DNA of 64,000 bases from G963667425 sp963667425 [NCBI: bacterium] (GCA_963667425.1 OY763407.1:248001-312000); one strand, 5' to 3'; numbered from the stretch's first letter, positions 37,930 to 47,806 are shown. Made by a program: numbers and translations. Notes: generated from the sequence alone by a model not told the origin.

Positions 37930-39090
37930 ATGAAAAAAATATTGATTCTAATTCTTTTGCTAATGTTTTCAGTAACACTTTTTGCTGGAGAAAGCAAAGC
38001 AACATATGGTTTTGAGGAAAACGATAAATATGGAATCTTAGATAATAATGGTAAAGTTATTTTGCCGGCAGAGTATGATTCAATTGGTTGTTTAAAATAT
38101 GGTATGGTTCCAGCTGTTAAAGGCAAACATGCAATATTTATAAAAGAAAATGGCGAAATAATAGATAAAAAGATATGTTCATGGCATGACGATTATTCAG
38201 AAAAAGCAGAAAATGGATTAATTCCTGTACAGGATTGTGATACGCAAAAATGGGGCCTTTTAGGTAAAAGCGGAGAATATACAGTTAAGCCAATTTATGA
38301 TGATATTTTTCATGCGAGCAATAATATGGTTAAAGCAGTTTTAAATAAAGATATTGTATATCTGGATTTAAAAACAGGGAAAAAAGCTTTTAAGCTAAAA
38401 GACATTAGTGAATCTTCTGAAAATTTCGGTGGAGGTTATGCAGTTGTAAAAAAGGAAAACGAATGTTATTTTATTGACATTAAAGGTAACAAATCTTCTT
38501 CGGAATATGAATGTGATAATCTACTTTTTAAGTTTAACAATCTTTTTGTTATTGAAAACAAAGGAAAAATTTCTGTTATTGGAAAAAATAAAGGAGTTTT
38601 GTTAACAAAAGATAAAAAAATTGATGTATTTACTAAAAATGGAGAAAACAAGGTTGCTTATATTTACAATATTAGACCAATACAAAAAATGTTATTTGAT
38701 TCAGTTCAAGAAATAATTATTCAACTGTTAGATAACGAAAAAGAAAAAACGACTCAACAAAATAAAACGAATTACAGCAAAATAAATCAGAAATATGATT
38801 ATGCATGCACTTTTATAGATGGTGAAAATTATGTTTTAAAAGATAACAAGGAATTTGTAATTGATAAAAAAGGAAATATAAAGTTTGAACGCAAAGTTGA
38901 GAAAAATATTTCTGAAAAGAAAAGTGATGGACATTTCTTTTCTATTTTTAATCTGACTTATAATAAAAACCCATGTCTTACAGCTGTAAGAATTTTTACA
39001 GGTGGCAAATGGGATAATGTCTGGTCTGTTTTATATAAAAATCAGCAGAAAGCTAAAAAAAATAAAGAGGAGAAGGAGAGCCTTCATTAA
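37930..39090 (+). CDS. WG-repeat exported protein, 3' end cut by IS6-like scar
   Basis: A signal peptide (MKKILILILLLMFSVTLFAGE) is followed by WG/KWG-type beta repeats (EENDKYGILDNNGKVILPAEYDSIG; QKWGLLGKSGEYTVKPIYDDIF). The reading frame ends in the sequence CTTCATTAA, which is the inner end of the IS6-like terminal repeat (compare 40636-40642), so the native C-terminus is missing. TAGGAG precedes the ATG. Located after an orphan tail, it is a candidate immunity or cargo gene of a lost toxin. Function unproven. Confidence 0.72.
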   Translation: MKKILILILLLMFSVTLFAGESKATYGFEENDKYGILDNNGKVILPAEYDSIGCLKYGMVPAVKGKHAIFIKENGEIIDKKICSWHDDYSEKAENGLIPVQDCDTQKWGLLGKSGEYTVKPIYDDIFHASNNMVKAVLNKDIVYLDLKTGKKAFKLKDISESSENFGGGYAVVKKENECYFIDIKGNKSSSEYECDNLLFKFNNLFVIENKGKISVIGKNKGVLLTKDKKIDVFTKNGENKVAYIYNIRPIQKMLFDSVQEIIIQLLDNEKEKTTQQNKTNYSKINQKYDYACTFIDGENYVLKDNKEFVIDKKGNIKFERKVEKNISEKKSDGHFFSIFNLTYNKNPCLTAVRIFTGGKWDNVWSVLYKNQQKAKKNKEEKESLH

Positions 39091-39200
39091 CTTGTGAGCA
39101 GAAACTCTGAGCTTCTGAGGAATACTTTTCCCCTTAATTTTTTACTCAAATTTAGGCTGATTTTCTTAGTAAAAGCTCTTTGAAAATGTCGAATGGATTG
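39083..39200. mobile_element. Left-end remnant of the IS6-family element
   Basis: About 110 bases are almost identical to 40636-40755, which cover the inner left repeat and the 3' end of the IS6-type transposase (up to codons for NPFDIF). The copy stops at ATGGATTG, a sequence also present in the Rhs tail module (compare 47453-47460), and there switches to tail DNA. This is a recombination scar. Confidence 0.85.
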
Positions 39201-39224
39201 TAGCAGAAATTAAAAGAAAATATA

Positions 39225-39530
39225 ATGGCATCAATGCTTAAGAAGTTAGGTGAAAAAAAGAGCTCAAAAATGGATATATATAAGAGCATGGGACCAGTTA
39301 TAAAGAATCAAGATGATGTGAGAGGCTATTCAATAATGTTTAATCCATATTATAAAGGTAAAGATCCTGTTATGGAATATTTTATGGAAGATACAGGTCC
39401 AAACGGAGGTAAAGGATTAATAACAAATCCATTTACTCCAGGAGCTGAGTATGGATATGATTCAACCACATATGAAAAAATAACAAATAAAGGCTTTAAT
39501 TATGGCAACATAGACCCATGGTTTAATTAG
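39225..39530 (+). pseudogene. Orphan Rhs tail module behind an IS scar
   Basis: A 101-residue ORF nearly identical to the tails at 47474-47794 and 36100-36424 (DIYKSMGPVIKNQDDVRGYS ... [10 protein letters not shown]). Upstream homology continues into the preceding bases as GL*QKLKENI with an in-frame TAG where the intact copy has CAG, so the ORF's ATG is an internal methionine and the piece is a truncated fragment, not a free-standing gene. Its own stop TAG is part of TAGGAGG, the binding site for the WG lipoprotein that follows. Confidence 0.72.
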
Positions 39531-40386
39531 GAGGTATAATGATAAAATATATATATTTTTTATTAATAATTTTCTTTATTGGCTGCACAAAAGATGCAGT
39601 AAATGCAGAGAATTTAAACTCTGATAAGCTTAATAATAATTCATTAGTTCAAAAAGAAAAGTCAGATGCAGATTCATTTAAAGATGAATTCAGGCTTATG
39701 AGTAAGGCTGAAAAAGAAGCATGCCTTAAAACAGAAAAAACTGATAGAAGATATATAATAAATGACAATGATAAATATGGTTTTATAGATGGATGCGGAA
39801 ATGTGATAATAAAGCCTCAATATGAAGCAGCATTTGAGTTTTCAGAAGGGTTTGCAGCAGTCAGATATAAAGGTTTATATGGTTATATAGATAAAGCAGG
39901 TAATGTTGTTATTAAATTTAAATTTAATAAAGCATGGTTTTTTCAGGAAGGAGTTGCCAGAGTTAAAACTTCTACAGAAAAAGGTCTTTTATGGGGTTAT
40001 ATTGATAAAAAAGGAGAGTGGGTAATTAAACCTCAATTTAATAATGCATATTCTTTCCTGCATGGTATGGCAATAACTTCTGATGACAAAAAAACTAATA
40101 TAATAAACACTAAAGGTAATGTTTTAAAAAGTTTTGATAAGAGTTATGTTGTAGGTTTTAGTGAGTGCTCAAGATATTTTACAATTGAAAGACCTCTTCC
40201 ATGTTTTCAAAAAAAGCCATATAAATTGATAGATAATTCTTACGATTATTCTGGTCAGAAATTTGAATATATGAAGTTTGACAGATATTTTATGTGTAAT
40301 GGAACAGGTTTTGCAGGCAACAAGAAAGAATCCCTTTTTTTTAATGAAAAACTGAAAGTAAGAAGTAGAAAAAAGATTGATATGAC
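39312..40386 (+). repeat. Segmental duplication, copy A
   Basis: It corresponds to 49250-50324 at a constant offset of 9,938 bases with no net insertion or deletion and few substitutions over 1,075 bases. It covers most of a tail fragment and the first 282 codons of the WG lipoprotein. Confidence 0.88.
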
Positions 40387-40642
40387 AAGGAGTCGTCGCT
40401 TATGTGATGAAGGCGTTATAATAAATTATGAGATGGTTTTATCAAAAAAACTTTATAATCCAGATGGTACAGCTGCAAATAAATTTGAAAGAGAGAGAAA
40501 GCTTTATAATTTAAATGGTAATTTGACAAATGCTGATACAATAGATAAAAAAATTTTTGTTAATAATGGTAATGAAAAAGCTGAAAAAAAACTTTGTAAT
40601 AATATAAGTAAACATAATTACAATTCGGTTCTGTTGCATTAA
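39539..40642 (+). CDS. WG-repeat lipoprotein, C-terminus truncated by IS6 element
   Basis: Lipobox FIGC (Cys16). Three WG repeats lie at about residues 75-190 (DKYGFIDGCGNVIIKPQYEAAFEFSEGFAAV; LYGYIDKAGNVVIKFKF; LWGYIDKKGEWVIKPQF). It is nearly identical to the protein at 49477 up to residue 282 and then diverges abruptly. Its last codons and stop (VLLH then TAA) lie inside the IS6 left terminal repeat, so the native end is lost: 367 residues against 417 in the paralogue. It is a candidate immunity or cargo lipoprotein following an orphan tail. Confidence 0.75.
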   Translation: MIKYIYFLLIIFFIGCTKDAVNAENLNSDKLNNNSLVQKEKSDADSFKDEFRLMSKAEKEACLKTEKTDRRYIINDNDKYGFIDGCGNVIIKPQYEAAFEFSEGFAAVRYKGLYGYIDKAGNVVIKFKFNKAWFFQEGVARVKTSTEKGLLWGYIDKKGEWVIKPQFNNAYSFLHGMAITSDDKKTNIINTKGNVLKSFDKSYVVGFSECSRYFTIERPLPCFQKKPYKLIDNSYDYSGQKFEYMKFDRYFMCNGTGFAGNKKESLFFNEKLKVRSRKKIDMTRSRRLCDEGVIINYEMVLSKKLYNPDGTAANKFERERKLYNLNGNLTNADTIDKKIFVNNGNEKAEKKLCNNISKHNYNSVLLH

Positions 40643-41546
40643 CTTGTAAGCAGAAACTCTGAGCTTCTGAGGAATACTTTTCCCCTTCATTTTTCGCTCA
40701 AATTTAGGCTGATTTTCTTAGTAAAAGCTCTTTGAAAATGTCAAATGGATTGCGGGCGCAGTTGTCCTGCATTCTAGCTTGACCCTTTCGAATCATATTA
40801 ACTGTTTCAATACCAGCGATAGTTTTAGCAGCAGAACGGAAAGATTTAAAACCAAGCATAGGTCTTGTTATCTTTTTGATGAATCTATGATCACTTTCAA
40901 CAATATTGTTTAAATATTTACAATTTCTTACATCAACTCCGCTCATCTGCTCTTTATTAAATTCTCTAAGTCCGGCAGCATTAGCCTTTGAACCATCAAT
41001 ATTAACTTTCAGAGGCAAACCATTATGCTTTACTGATTTCTTAAAGAATCTTTTTGCAGCCTTTTTATCCCTATATTTAGTAAGCATAAAATCAATAGTA
41101 TTTCCCTGTTTATCAACAGCACGATATAAATATCTCCATTTACCATTTATCCTTAGATAAGTTTCATCAAGCCTCCATGACTTACCCACAAACTTTTTAA
41201 CCTTTCTAAACTCCTTGTTGAGTATAGGAGAAAATTTCAAAACCCATCTATAAATAGTAGAATGATTCACAAACACCTGCCTGTGCTGCATAAGCTCTCT
41301 AATATCTCTGTAACTTAGAGCAAACCGCAGTTTGAGATAAACAGAGTAAATAATAATTTCCTTTGGAAACCTGTGTCTTTTAAAAGGATTGTTTTTCATA
41401 AAAAGCCTCAAATTTAGATAAAAAAACAATATCAGGAAATATAGCAAATCTAAAGAAAAAACAGATGTTTATAATTGAAAATGAAAGAGTAGAAGAACAA
41501 AATATGTAGAAATTAAATAATAGCAGTTCATGAAATGAAATTAACC
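40627..41546 (-). mobile_element. IS6-family insertion sequence (right end approximate)
   Basis: The left end GGTTCTGTTGCATTAACTTG at 40627 has the IS6/IS26-type terminal sequence. The element encodes one IS6 transposase. The right end should show the complement; only a poor match is seen near 41525-41546 (GTTCATGAAATG...AACC), exactly where the truncated Rhs reading frame begins. The right boundary is therefore uncertain and may have been altered by recombination. Confidence 0.75.
40704..41399 (-). CDS. IS6-family transposase (DDE)
   Basis: A 231-residue transposase from the ATG ending at 41399. It has the family layout: RHRFPKEIIIYSVYLKLRFALSYRDI at the start, HSTIYRWVLKF helix-turn-helix, then catalytic Asp in WRLDETYLRI, Asp in NIDGSKA and Glu in NNIVESDHRFIK, followed by RPMLGFKSFRSA. 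The length is normal, and no frameshift is seen. IS6 elements move by replicative cointegrate formation and shuffle DNA through homologous copies, which fits the scars nearby. Confidence 0.93.
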   Translation of the reverse strand: MKNNPFKRHRFPKEIIIYSVYLKLRFALSYRDIRELMQHRQVFVNHSTIYRWVLKFSPILNKEFRKVKKFVGKSWRLDETYLRINGKWRYLYRAVDKQGNTIDFMLTKYRDKKAAKRFFKKSVKHNGLPLKVNIDGSKANAAGLREFNKEQMSGVDVRNCKYLNNIVESDHRFIKKITRPMLGFKSFRSAAKTIAGIETVNMIRKGQARMQDNCARNPFDIFKELLLRKSA

Positions 41547-44252
41547 CTCACCATAACCTACACAAGAGATCAATTTGGCAGAATAGCATCCAAAACAACA
41601 GGCGGAGCAAACCCAGTCTCACAAACCTACACCTACAATGCAAGAAACCTTCTTGAAACAGCCCGAGACACAACAGGCGGTCAGATGAACGAAGTAGAAA
41701 GAACCTATGACAGCGCCGGAGGCATAAGAAGAGAAACAGTAAACGGCAAAACAGTAAGCTACTCAATAAACTGGGATCAGACAAGCTATACATTAAATAG
41801 CAACCTCATCTATCCAAACAGTTCAGTTAAAACCGAAACCACAGTAAAAGGCAAAGCAACAGAGCTTACATACGGAAGTGACAAACTCCTTCAGTATAAC
41901 TATGGACCAGGAGACACACTTGAAAGCATCTACAAAAACTTTGATACAAACGGTAATCACCAGACAGCACTAACCTATGACTATGACAAGTGGAGAAGAA
42001 CTTCAAACCGCTACGAAGAAATCCTGCCATCAACAGATGTTGCAAACTACACATACACCTATTCAAAAGGAGACCACCTGACAGCCAAGGAAAACTCAAC
42101 AGCAAACAGCAGGGAAGCCTATCAGCATGACTCATACTATCGCCTCAGAAGAGTAGATTATGCCTGTGCATATGATGACAGTGATCCAACCTGTAAAACA
42201 AACAGAGAAAACTTCAGATGTAACTCAGGCGAAGCAGAGTGTGAAAGCTTTACTATGGATGGAGCCCACAACATAGTAAGCTCATTAGAAGGCGGAATAA
42301 GTAAAACATGGACAATAGATGATCTTAACAGACTAATAGCTCAAACAGACGGCACAGACACCTATGAATATGAATACGATGAAAGAAGCAACATGATCTG
42401 CGTAAAATTAAATGGAGCAGCAGACTGCACCGAAACCTACACCTATGATGATCTAAACAGATTAGTACAATATGAAACAGCGGATTTAACAGTAATATAC
42501 AGCTATGATGCCTTTAATCGAAGACTATTCAAGATAACATCAGAAACAGTAAACAGTTACACCATAGAAACCACATATACATACACCTATGACGACTGGA
42601 ACATAATCGAAGAGGAAATCCACGCATTAAACATCACAGCAAACCCTGAAGTTACAACAGCATGGGAAATAAGAAGATATGTAGACAGCGGAATGGATAA
42701 CCACATAATAATGGACACAAGCCCAGTAACAGACGGCACGGAAGGCACAGCAGAAAAGATATGGTTCCATAAAGACGAACGAGGAAATATAATAGCAATA
42801 AGTAACAATACAGGTATAATATTAGAGCGTTACAAATACAAAGTGTACGGAGAACATAAAGTGCTTGACGCAAACTTTGTAGAAAAGACAACAGAAGCCA
42901 TCTCACCATTTTTATGGGGAGGTAGTTTATACGAACCAGAAACCGATCTTTACTGGATGAGAAACCGCTACTACAGCAAAGAAATGAAAAGATTCATCAA
43001 TGTAGATCCTTTAGGAATATGGGGAGATGCCAACAACCTAGGTAATGGATTTGCCTATGTAGCTGGTATGGTGGTTGAGGCTAGTGATCCGACGGGGCTG
43101 GATTATACTGATGCCGATGAAACACAGGCACAAATTACAGTAGATGGGGATAAAATGTCTCCAACATTTCATGCTTTACATGTATTAATTAAATTTGATG
43201 ACTCAATATATATTACTGCTGTAACAAGGACTGATGAATCCACAGAAATGGTAGATGAAAATGGTGTTCCTATAACTTATGGTGCATATAATCAACCTTT
43301 ATATGATGGACGAGAGGGAGAAGTGGTTTTAAACCATATTCGGGCAAAACAAGGGGTGTATTTCAAAAAAACTGATGAATATTATGGTCCTATAGTCGTT
43401 AAATTTCATGAATTACTAGAACTCTATCTAAGAATGAAGTTTGGTTATGAACAGCTTGATGCTCATGATATCGCTGTAGACTTTGAAGCTATTATTGCAT
43501 ATGAAATAGAGCAGTCTGATTCAGGAAAAGGAGTGTTTTTATATGGAGGTGGCCAAAACTCTTTTACATCTAGTTATGATGGATTTAATTGTTTAACTGG
43601 ACAAAATATTAATTCAAATAACAATTCAAATCCTACAGAAGGAGAAGATAAAGATAAAGAAGGTGCGGAAGAAGGTAAAAAAGGTAGTGGCGCAAGTGTT
43701 ACCGCAGGTGGAGAAGGCACTACGGTTACTTTTGAAAGACCTGGCGGAAACTATGTTGGAAAACCTGTAGACAACCCAGATGGATCACAAACATATACAA
43801 TGGATGATGGAACAAAAGTTACTGTAAAAGATGGAAAAATTACTGGATGTGACGCTGGTAGCAGTGGTAACTGTGATGGTTATAAGAATGGAGATTCTTT
43901 CCAAGCAAAACCAAAATACCCCGCTGATCCTTATGATGATGTTGATAGAGTCCAAGTTATATTAAGGAATAATTTACTGAAAAAGATGCTGAAACTGGGA
44001 ACGCCGGAACAATCTTCAACATTTAGAGATTCCACAGGACCAAATGGAACTACTCGCTTTTATAAGAACCCATATTACAGAAAAAAAGATCCTGTTAAAG
44101 CAATACTTACGATTGGACATGATGGATCAGGTAGACCAGTTTTAACTAGAAATCCATTGGCAGCACCAAATGGTTCTATCCAAATGTCAGCTGCCAGTGC
44201 TCTATTTTATTCAGGATTTAACTATGGTAACATAGATCCGTGGTTTGAGTAA
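41535..44252 (+). CDS. 5'-truncated Rhs gene with metallopeptidase-like region and divergent tail
   Basis: Homology to the giant Rhs starts at about base 41552 ([19 protein letters not shown], matching about 34027 of the first gene). The ATG lies in IS-end DNA, so signal peptide and about 80% of the core are missing. YD repeats continue to the same core end and DPTGLD boundary (about residue 518). The new variable region includes KFHELLELYLRM (His at about 625) and DAHDIAVDFE, a HExxE...H...E arrangement seen in some zinc peptidase-like proteins. A Gly/Asp-rich linker follows, then a divergent tail ([24 protein letters not shown]). Probably not exported; a silent cassette or fragment. Confidence 0.75.
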   Translation: MKLTLTITYTRDQFGRIASKTTGGANPVSQTYTYNARNLLETARDTTGGQMNEVERTYDSAGGIRRETVNGKTVSYSINWDQTSYTLNSNLIYPNSSVKTETTVKGKATELTYGSDKLLQYNYGPGDTLESIYKNFDTNGNHQTALTYDYDKWRRTSNRYEEILPSTDVANYTYTYSKGDHLTAKENSTANSREAYQHDSYYRLRRVDYACAYDDSDPTCKTNRENFRCNSGEAECESFTMDGAHNIVSSLEGGISKTWTIDDLNRLIAQTDGTDTYEYEYDERSNMICVKLNGAADCTETYTYDDLNRLVQYETADLTVIYSYDAFNRRLFKITSETVNSYTIETTYTYTYDDWNIIEEEIHALNITANPEVTTAWEIRRYVDSGMDNHIIMDTSPVTDGTEGTAEKIWFHKDERGNIIAISNNTGIILERYKYKVYGEHKVLDANFVEKTTEAISPFLWGGSLYEPETDLYWMRNRYYSKEMKRFINVDPLGIWGDANNLGNGFAYVAGMVVEASDPTGLDYTDADETQAQITVDGDKMSPTFHALHVLIKFDDSIYITAVTRTDESTEMVDENGVPITYGAYNQPLYDGREGEVVLNHIRAKQGVYFKKTDEYYGPIVVKFHELLELYLRMKFGYEQLDAHDIAVDFEAIIAYEIEQSDSGKGVFLYGGGQNSFTSSYDGFNCLTGQNINSNNNSNPTEGEDKDKEGAEEGKKGSGASVTAGGEGTTVTFERPGGNYVGKPVDNPDGSQTYTMDDGTKVTVKDGKITGCDAGSSGNCDGYKNGDSFQAKPKYPADPYDDVDRVQVILRNNLLKKMLKLGTPEQSSTFRDSTGPNGTTRFYKNPYYRKKDPVKAILTIGHDGSGRPVLTRNPLAAPNGSIQMSAASALFYSGFNYGNIDPWFE

Positions 44253-44268
44253 ATTGGAGGCATTTAAA

Positions 44269-45780
44269 ATGAGACTATTTATATTATGTTGCTTTTTCTT
44301 ATTGATTAGCAATGTTCTTTTTGCTAATGGAGGACCAATAGAGGGTTCTTTACTCTATAAAACTGGGAATATTTTCTTTATACAGGAAAACAATCTTAAT
44401 ATAGAAAAAGAAGTAATAAAAATAACTTTCACTGAAAACAAATATATTGAATATAATATTATATATAAAATTCTAAATAAGAGTGATAAAAACGTTCAAA
44501 TAAAATATGCGTTTCCAATAGATTTTCATGATATCGGTGAGTTAGAAACAGCTGAATCTGATTTAAAAACTTTTCTTGATAATAAAATAAGTGATTTTAT
44601 ATTAAAAATTGATGGTGAAGCTCAATCTTTCACTTTTTGCGATACAGTTGATGAAAACAAAGACTTTCTTCAAAAGAATAAATGTGTTGAAAGCAGTTTA
44701 AACAAGGCTGTTAATGTTTGCGCTACAGTTGATAAAAGCAAAAACTCTTTTCAAAAAAATCAATGTGTACTTGATGCTTTTAAATATGCAAGTACTCTTT
44801 ATAGGTATTATATTAGTAATTTAAATATTCCAGTTAATAAAAGTGTTGATTTATCAATATCTTATAAAATAGAACCACATCATTTTATGTCTGAATATAG
44901 TGGAGAAATTATTCCTAATTATAGCGTCTATGAAAGTAGATATAATTTGTTTCCCGCAGGATATTTTAGTAACGGAAATGCAGATAATATAGAAATAGCA
45001 ATTGATGTTAAAGATTTAATTAAATCTGGGGGAGTGCTTCTTGATCTTAAACCAGATATCTTTAGTTTTGAAAAAGATGGAATTTTTAAGTATGAAGGGA
45101 AAAATTTTTCTTATAAAAAGAACAGAGAAATATATATAAAATATGATAATTCATTTTATGACACTTATAAATTTATTTATAAAAACAAAGTTGTTGAGGG
45201 AAAGAAATTATTTAATTTAAAGACTTCCTCGTTTTTAGCAAACTATAATCCTTTAAATCTTTTTGACGGAAATCCTGAAACTGCATGGTGTGAAGGAGCC
45301 GAAGGAGATGGGAAAAAAGAGTGGATAGAATTTGATATAACAGGGTGTCCTAGAGTGATTTCCATTTTAAATGGCTATGCTAAAAATAAATTTTTACTTG
45401 AGCAAAATGGAAAGTTAAAGAAAATAAAAATGAGAATTGACTGCGGAATAAAAGAAAAAATTGTAGAGAAAGAAATCTTAATAAAAAATGATGAAAATTT
45501 TGAATGGCAAAAAAGAAGCAATGATAAAATTGCTGACAATATTCTTAAGCTAGTTAAAAACAATAAAGAAATTCAGGAACCACCTATTTATTTAAGGTTG
45601 CAGAATGTTTTTCATGATTATTATGGTATATGTGAATATAAAACCTGTAACATCAGATTGACAATAGAAGATGTTTATCCTGGGGGGAAATTTAAAGATA
45701 CTTGTATATCAGATATTTTTATTCTTCAGGAAGATAAGAATAAAAATGTAATACATGGCTATGATATACCTTTGAAATAG
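44269..45780 (+). CDS. Exported protein with C-terminal NADase-type/discoidin-like domain
   Basis: ATG 44269 follows GGAGG by eight bases and gives a signal peptide (MRLFILCCFFLLISNVLFANG). The N-terminal 290 residues are beta-rich, resembling DUF4424-type sequences weakly, with a duplicated Cys segment (TVDENKDFLQKNKCV / TVDKSKNSFQKNQCV, about residues 120-165). The C-terminal part (about 320-480) has NPLNLFDGNPETAWCEGAEG, WIEFDI and NGYAKN, the pattern of the NADase-type glycan-binding (discoidin-like) domain. It follows the second Rhs piece directly and is a candidate immunity or surface-binding cargo protein; the role is inferred. Confidence 0.72.
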   Translation: MRLFILCCFFLLISNVLFANGGPIEGSLLYKTGNIFFIQENNLNIEKEVIKITFTENKYIEYNIIYKILNKSDKNVQIKYAFPIDFHDIGELETAESDLKTFLDNKISDFILKIDGEAQSFTFCDTVDENKDFLQKNKCVESSLNKAVNVCATVDKSKNSFQKNQCVLDAFKYASTLYRYYISNLNIPVNKSVDLSISYKIEPHHFMSEYSGEIIPNYSVYESRYNLFPAGYFSNGNADNIEIAIDVKDLIKSGGVLLDLKPDIFSFEKDGIFKYEGKNFSYKKNREIYIKYDNSFYDTYKFIYKNKVVEGKKLFNLKTSSFLANYNPLNLFDGNPETAWCEGAEGDGKKEWIEFDITGCPRVISILNGYAKNKFLLEQNGKLKKIKMRIDCGIKEKIVEKEILIKNDENFEWQKRSNDKIADNILKLVKNNKEIQEPPIYLRLQNVFHDYYGICEYKTCNIRLTIEDVYPGGKFKDTCISDIFILQEDKNKNVIHGYDIPLK

Positions 45781-45785
45781 ATATA

Positions 45786-45940
45786 ATGCAAGGAATATAA
45801 GGAATATTAGGAAAGGAATATTAGGAAAGGAATATTGAGGTGTCAAAATATTAGAATATTAGGATATTTTAGAATATAGAATATAGAATATAGAATATTT
45901 AGAATATTTAGAATATTTAGAATATTGAGGTGTCAGGTCG
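45786..45940 (+). repeat. Low-complexity tandem repeats based on GGAATATT/AGAATATTT
   Basis: Several arrays lie side by side: AGGAATATT-type units with AGGAAAGG spacers, three ATAGAAT units, and four TTTAGAATA units. TTGAGGTGTCA occurs twice (about 45835 and 45925). The region separates the 44269 gene from a truncated Rhs fragment and encodes nothing visible. It looks like a replication-slippage tract at a rearrangement join. Confidence 0.85.
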
Positions 45941-46105
45941 CCATTTTCATATAAACAACTTGCTTTTAAAATTTTTTTTCAGTTACTTTGTTGCATGGCA
46001 AGGCAGATAAGACATATATATCCTGGTGCAATTTAACACATTTTAAACAGACTAGTAGCTCAGACAGACGGCACAGACACCTATGAATATGATGAAAGAA
46101 GCAAC

Positions 46106-47794
46106 ATGATCTGCGTAAAATTAAATGGAGGAACAAACTGCTCAGAAACCTACACATATGATGATCTAAACAGATTAGTACAATATGAAACAGCAGACAT
46201 AAGAGTGAGATACAGCTATGATGTCTTTAACCGAAGACTATTTAAAAAACTGACAGAAACAGTAAACAGTGACACCATAGAAACCATGCACACCTACACC
46301 TATGACGACTGGAACATAATCGAAGAGGAAATCCATGCATTAAATACCACAGCAAACCCTGAAGTTACAACAGCATGGGAAATAAGAAGATACGTGGACA
46401 GCGGAATGGACAACCACATAATAATGGATATAAGTCCGGTAACAAACGGCACAGAAGGCACAGCATCAAGGATATGGTTCCATAAAGACGAACGAGGAAA
46501 TATAATAGCAATAAGTAACAATACAGGTATAATATTAGAGCGTTACAAATACAAAGTGTACGGAGAACATAAAGTGCTTGACGCAAACTTTAATCCGGTT
46601 ACCACTAAAGCCATCTCACCATTTTTATGGGGAGGCAGTTTATACGAACCAGAAACCGATCTTTACTGGATGAGAAATCGTTATTACAGCAAAGAAATGA
46701 AAAGATTCATCAATGTAGATCCACTCGGCATCTGGGGAGATGCCAACAACCTTGGCAATGGATTTGCCTATGTAGCTGGTATGGTTGTTGAGGCAAGTGA
46801 TCCGACGGGGCTTAGGATAGGTCTTTATTTGGCTTCAAGAAAATATGCTTTTGCAAAAGAGGATAACAAGGATGAAGAGACAACTTTACAAGAATTTTCA
46901 TATGGTATGTCAGCGGGTGATTTTAGGGAGAATCCTCCTAGTAATAAGCTAGGAATCGCTATTTCTGTAATTGAACAATTAGTAAATATAGCACCTTCTA
47001 TTGCAAAAACGAATACCTTTAAATCATTCTTAAGTTTCATCAAAGGAAAGTCCATGTTAGAAAGGATGAAATTTTCTGATTTAAAGAATGCTAAAACGGT
47101 GTCTCAGAAAAAAAATATAAAAGAAAAATACTCTGAAATTAATCAAAAGATAAATGCAAAAAAACAAATACAAAATACTGCAAGGACATCGTATACATCA
47201 TATACATCAAATAAGCCAACACCACATCTACAACTTACTCCTGTTAAAAAAACCAGGACTAAAATCGTACGAAAACGTATTTCCGGTCCTACTACCGATG
47301 CCGGCAAGACCGTTAACGACGGAGCTGCAAATTCTAGTGTTGAATTTTCTGCGGCAGCTGTATATGTAAATGTAATAGTTCAAGAGGTCTACTATGAATA
47401 TGAAATAAAAATTGTTTATTATTATCCTGTTCATGGTGATGAAAATGTTGATGATGGATTGCAGCAAAAATTAAAAGAAAATATAATGCAAAAAATGCTT
47501 GACGAAAAACGTGGAATAACTAAAGAAACAAAATATGATGTTTACCAAAGCATGGGACCAGTTATAAAAAACAAAGATGATGTAAGAGGATACTCAATAA
47601 CATTTAACCCGTATTATAAAGGTAAAGATCCTATCCAAGATTATTTTATGGAAGATACAGGTCCAAACGGAGATAAAGGATTAATAACAAATCCTTTTGC
47701 ACCTGGAGCAGAATATGGATATGATTCAAATACATATGAAAAAATTCAACAGCATGGTATAATACAGCCTGAAGTTGACCCTTATTTTTATTAG
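46106..47794 (+). CDS. 5'-truncated Rhs gene fragment with third variable region and conserved tail
   Basis: Rhs homology begins abruptly at about 46044 ([21 protein letters not shown]) behind an in-frame TAA; ATG 46106 is internal. The piece contains the last YD repeats, the conserved core end and DPTGL (about residue 233). A different variable region of about 200 residues follows, Lys-rich and Ser/Thr-rich, with no motif I recognise. Then comes the tail module ([28 protein letters not shown]), ending VDPYFY instead of NIDPWF. Without a signal peptide it is unlikely to be exported. Its stop is within TAGGAG, the binding site of the ankyrin gene. Confidence 0.75.
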   Translation: MICVKLNGGTNCSETYTYDDLNRLVQYETADIRVRYSYDVFNRRLFKKLTETVNSDTIETMHTYTYDDWNIIEEEIHALNTTANPEVTTAWEIRRYVDSGMDNHIIMDISPVTNGTEGTASRIWFHKDERGNIIAISNNTGIILERYKYKVYGEHKVLDANFNPVTTKAISPFLWGGSLYEPETDLYWMRNRYYSKEMKRFINVDPLGIWGDANNLGNGFAYVAGMVVEASDPTGLRIGLYLASRKYAFAKEDNKDEETTLQEFSYGMSAGDFRENPPSNKLGIAISVIEQLVNIAPSIAKTNTFKSFLSFIKGKSMLERMKFSDLKNAKTVSQKKNIKEKYSEINQKINAKKQIQNTARTSYTSYTSNKPTPHLQLTPVKKTRTKIVRKRISGPTTDAGKTVNDGAANSSVEFSAAAVYVNVIVQEVYYEYEIKIVYYYPVHGDENVDDGLQQKLKENIMQKMLDEKRGITKETKYDVYQSMGPVIKNKDDVRGYSITFNPYYKGKDPIQDYFMEDTGPNGDKGLITNPFAPGAEYGYDSNTYEKIQQHGIIQPEVDPYFY

Positions 47795-47806
47795 GAGAAT
47801 AAATAG

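Noticed and set aside
45786-45940. CRISPR array
   Set aside because: Units are under 12 bases, without unique spacers of regular length and without cas genes.
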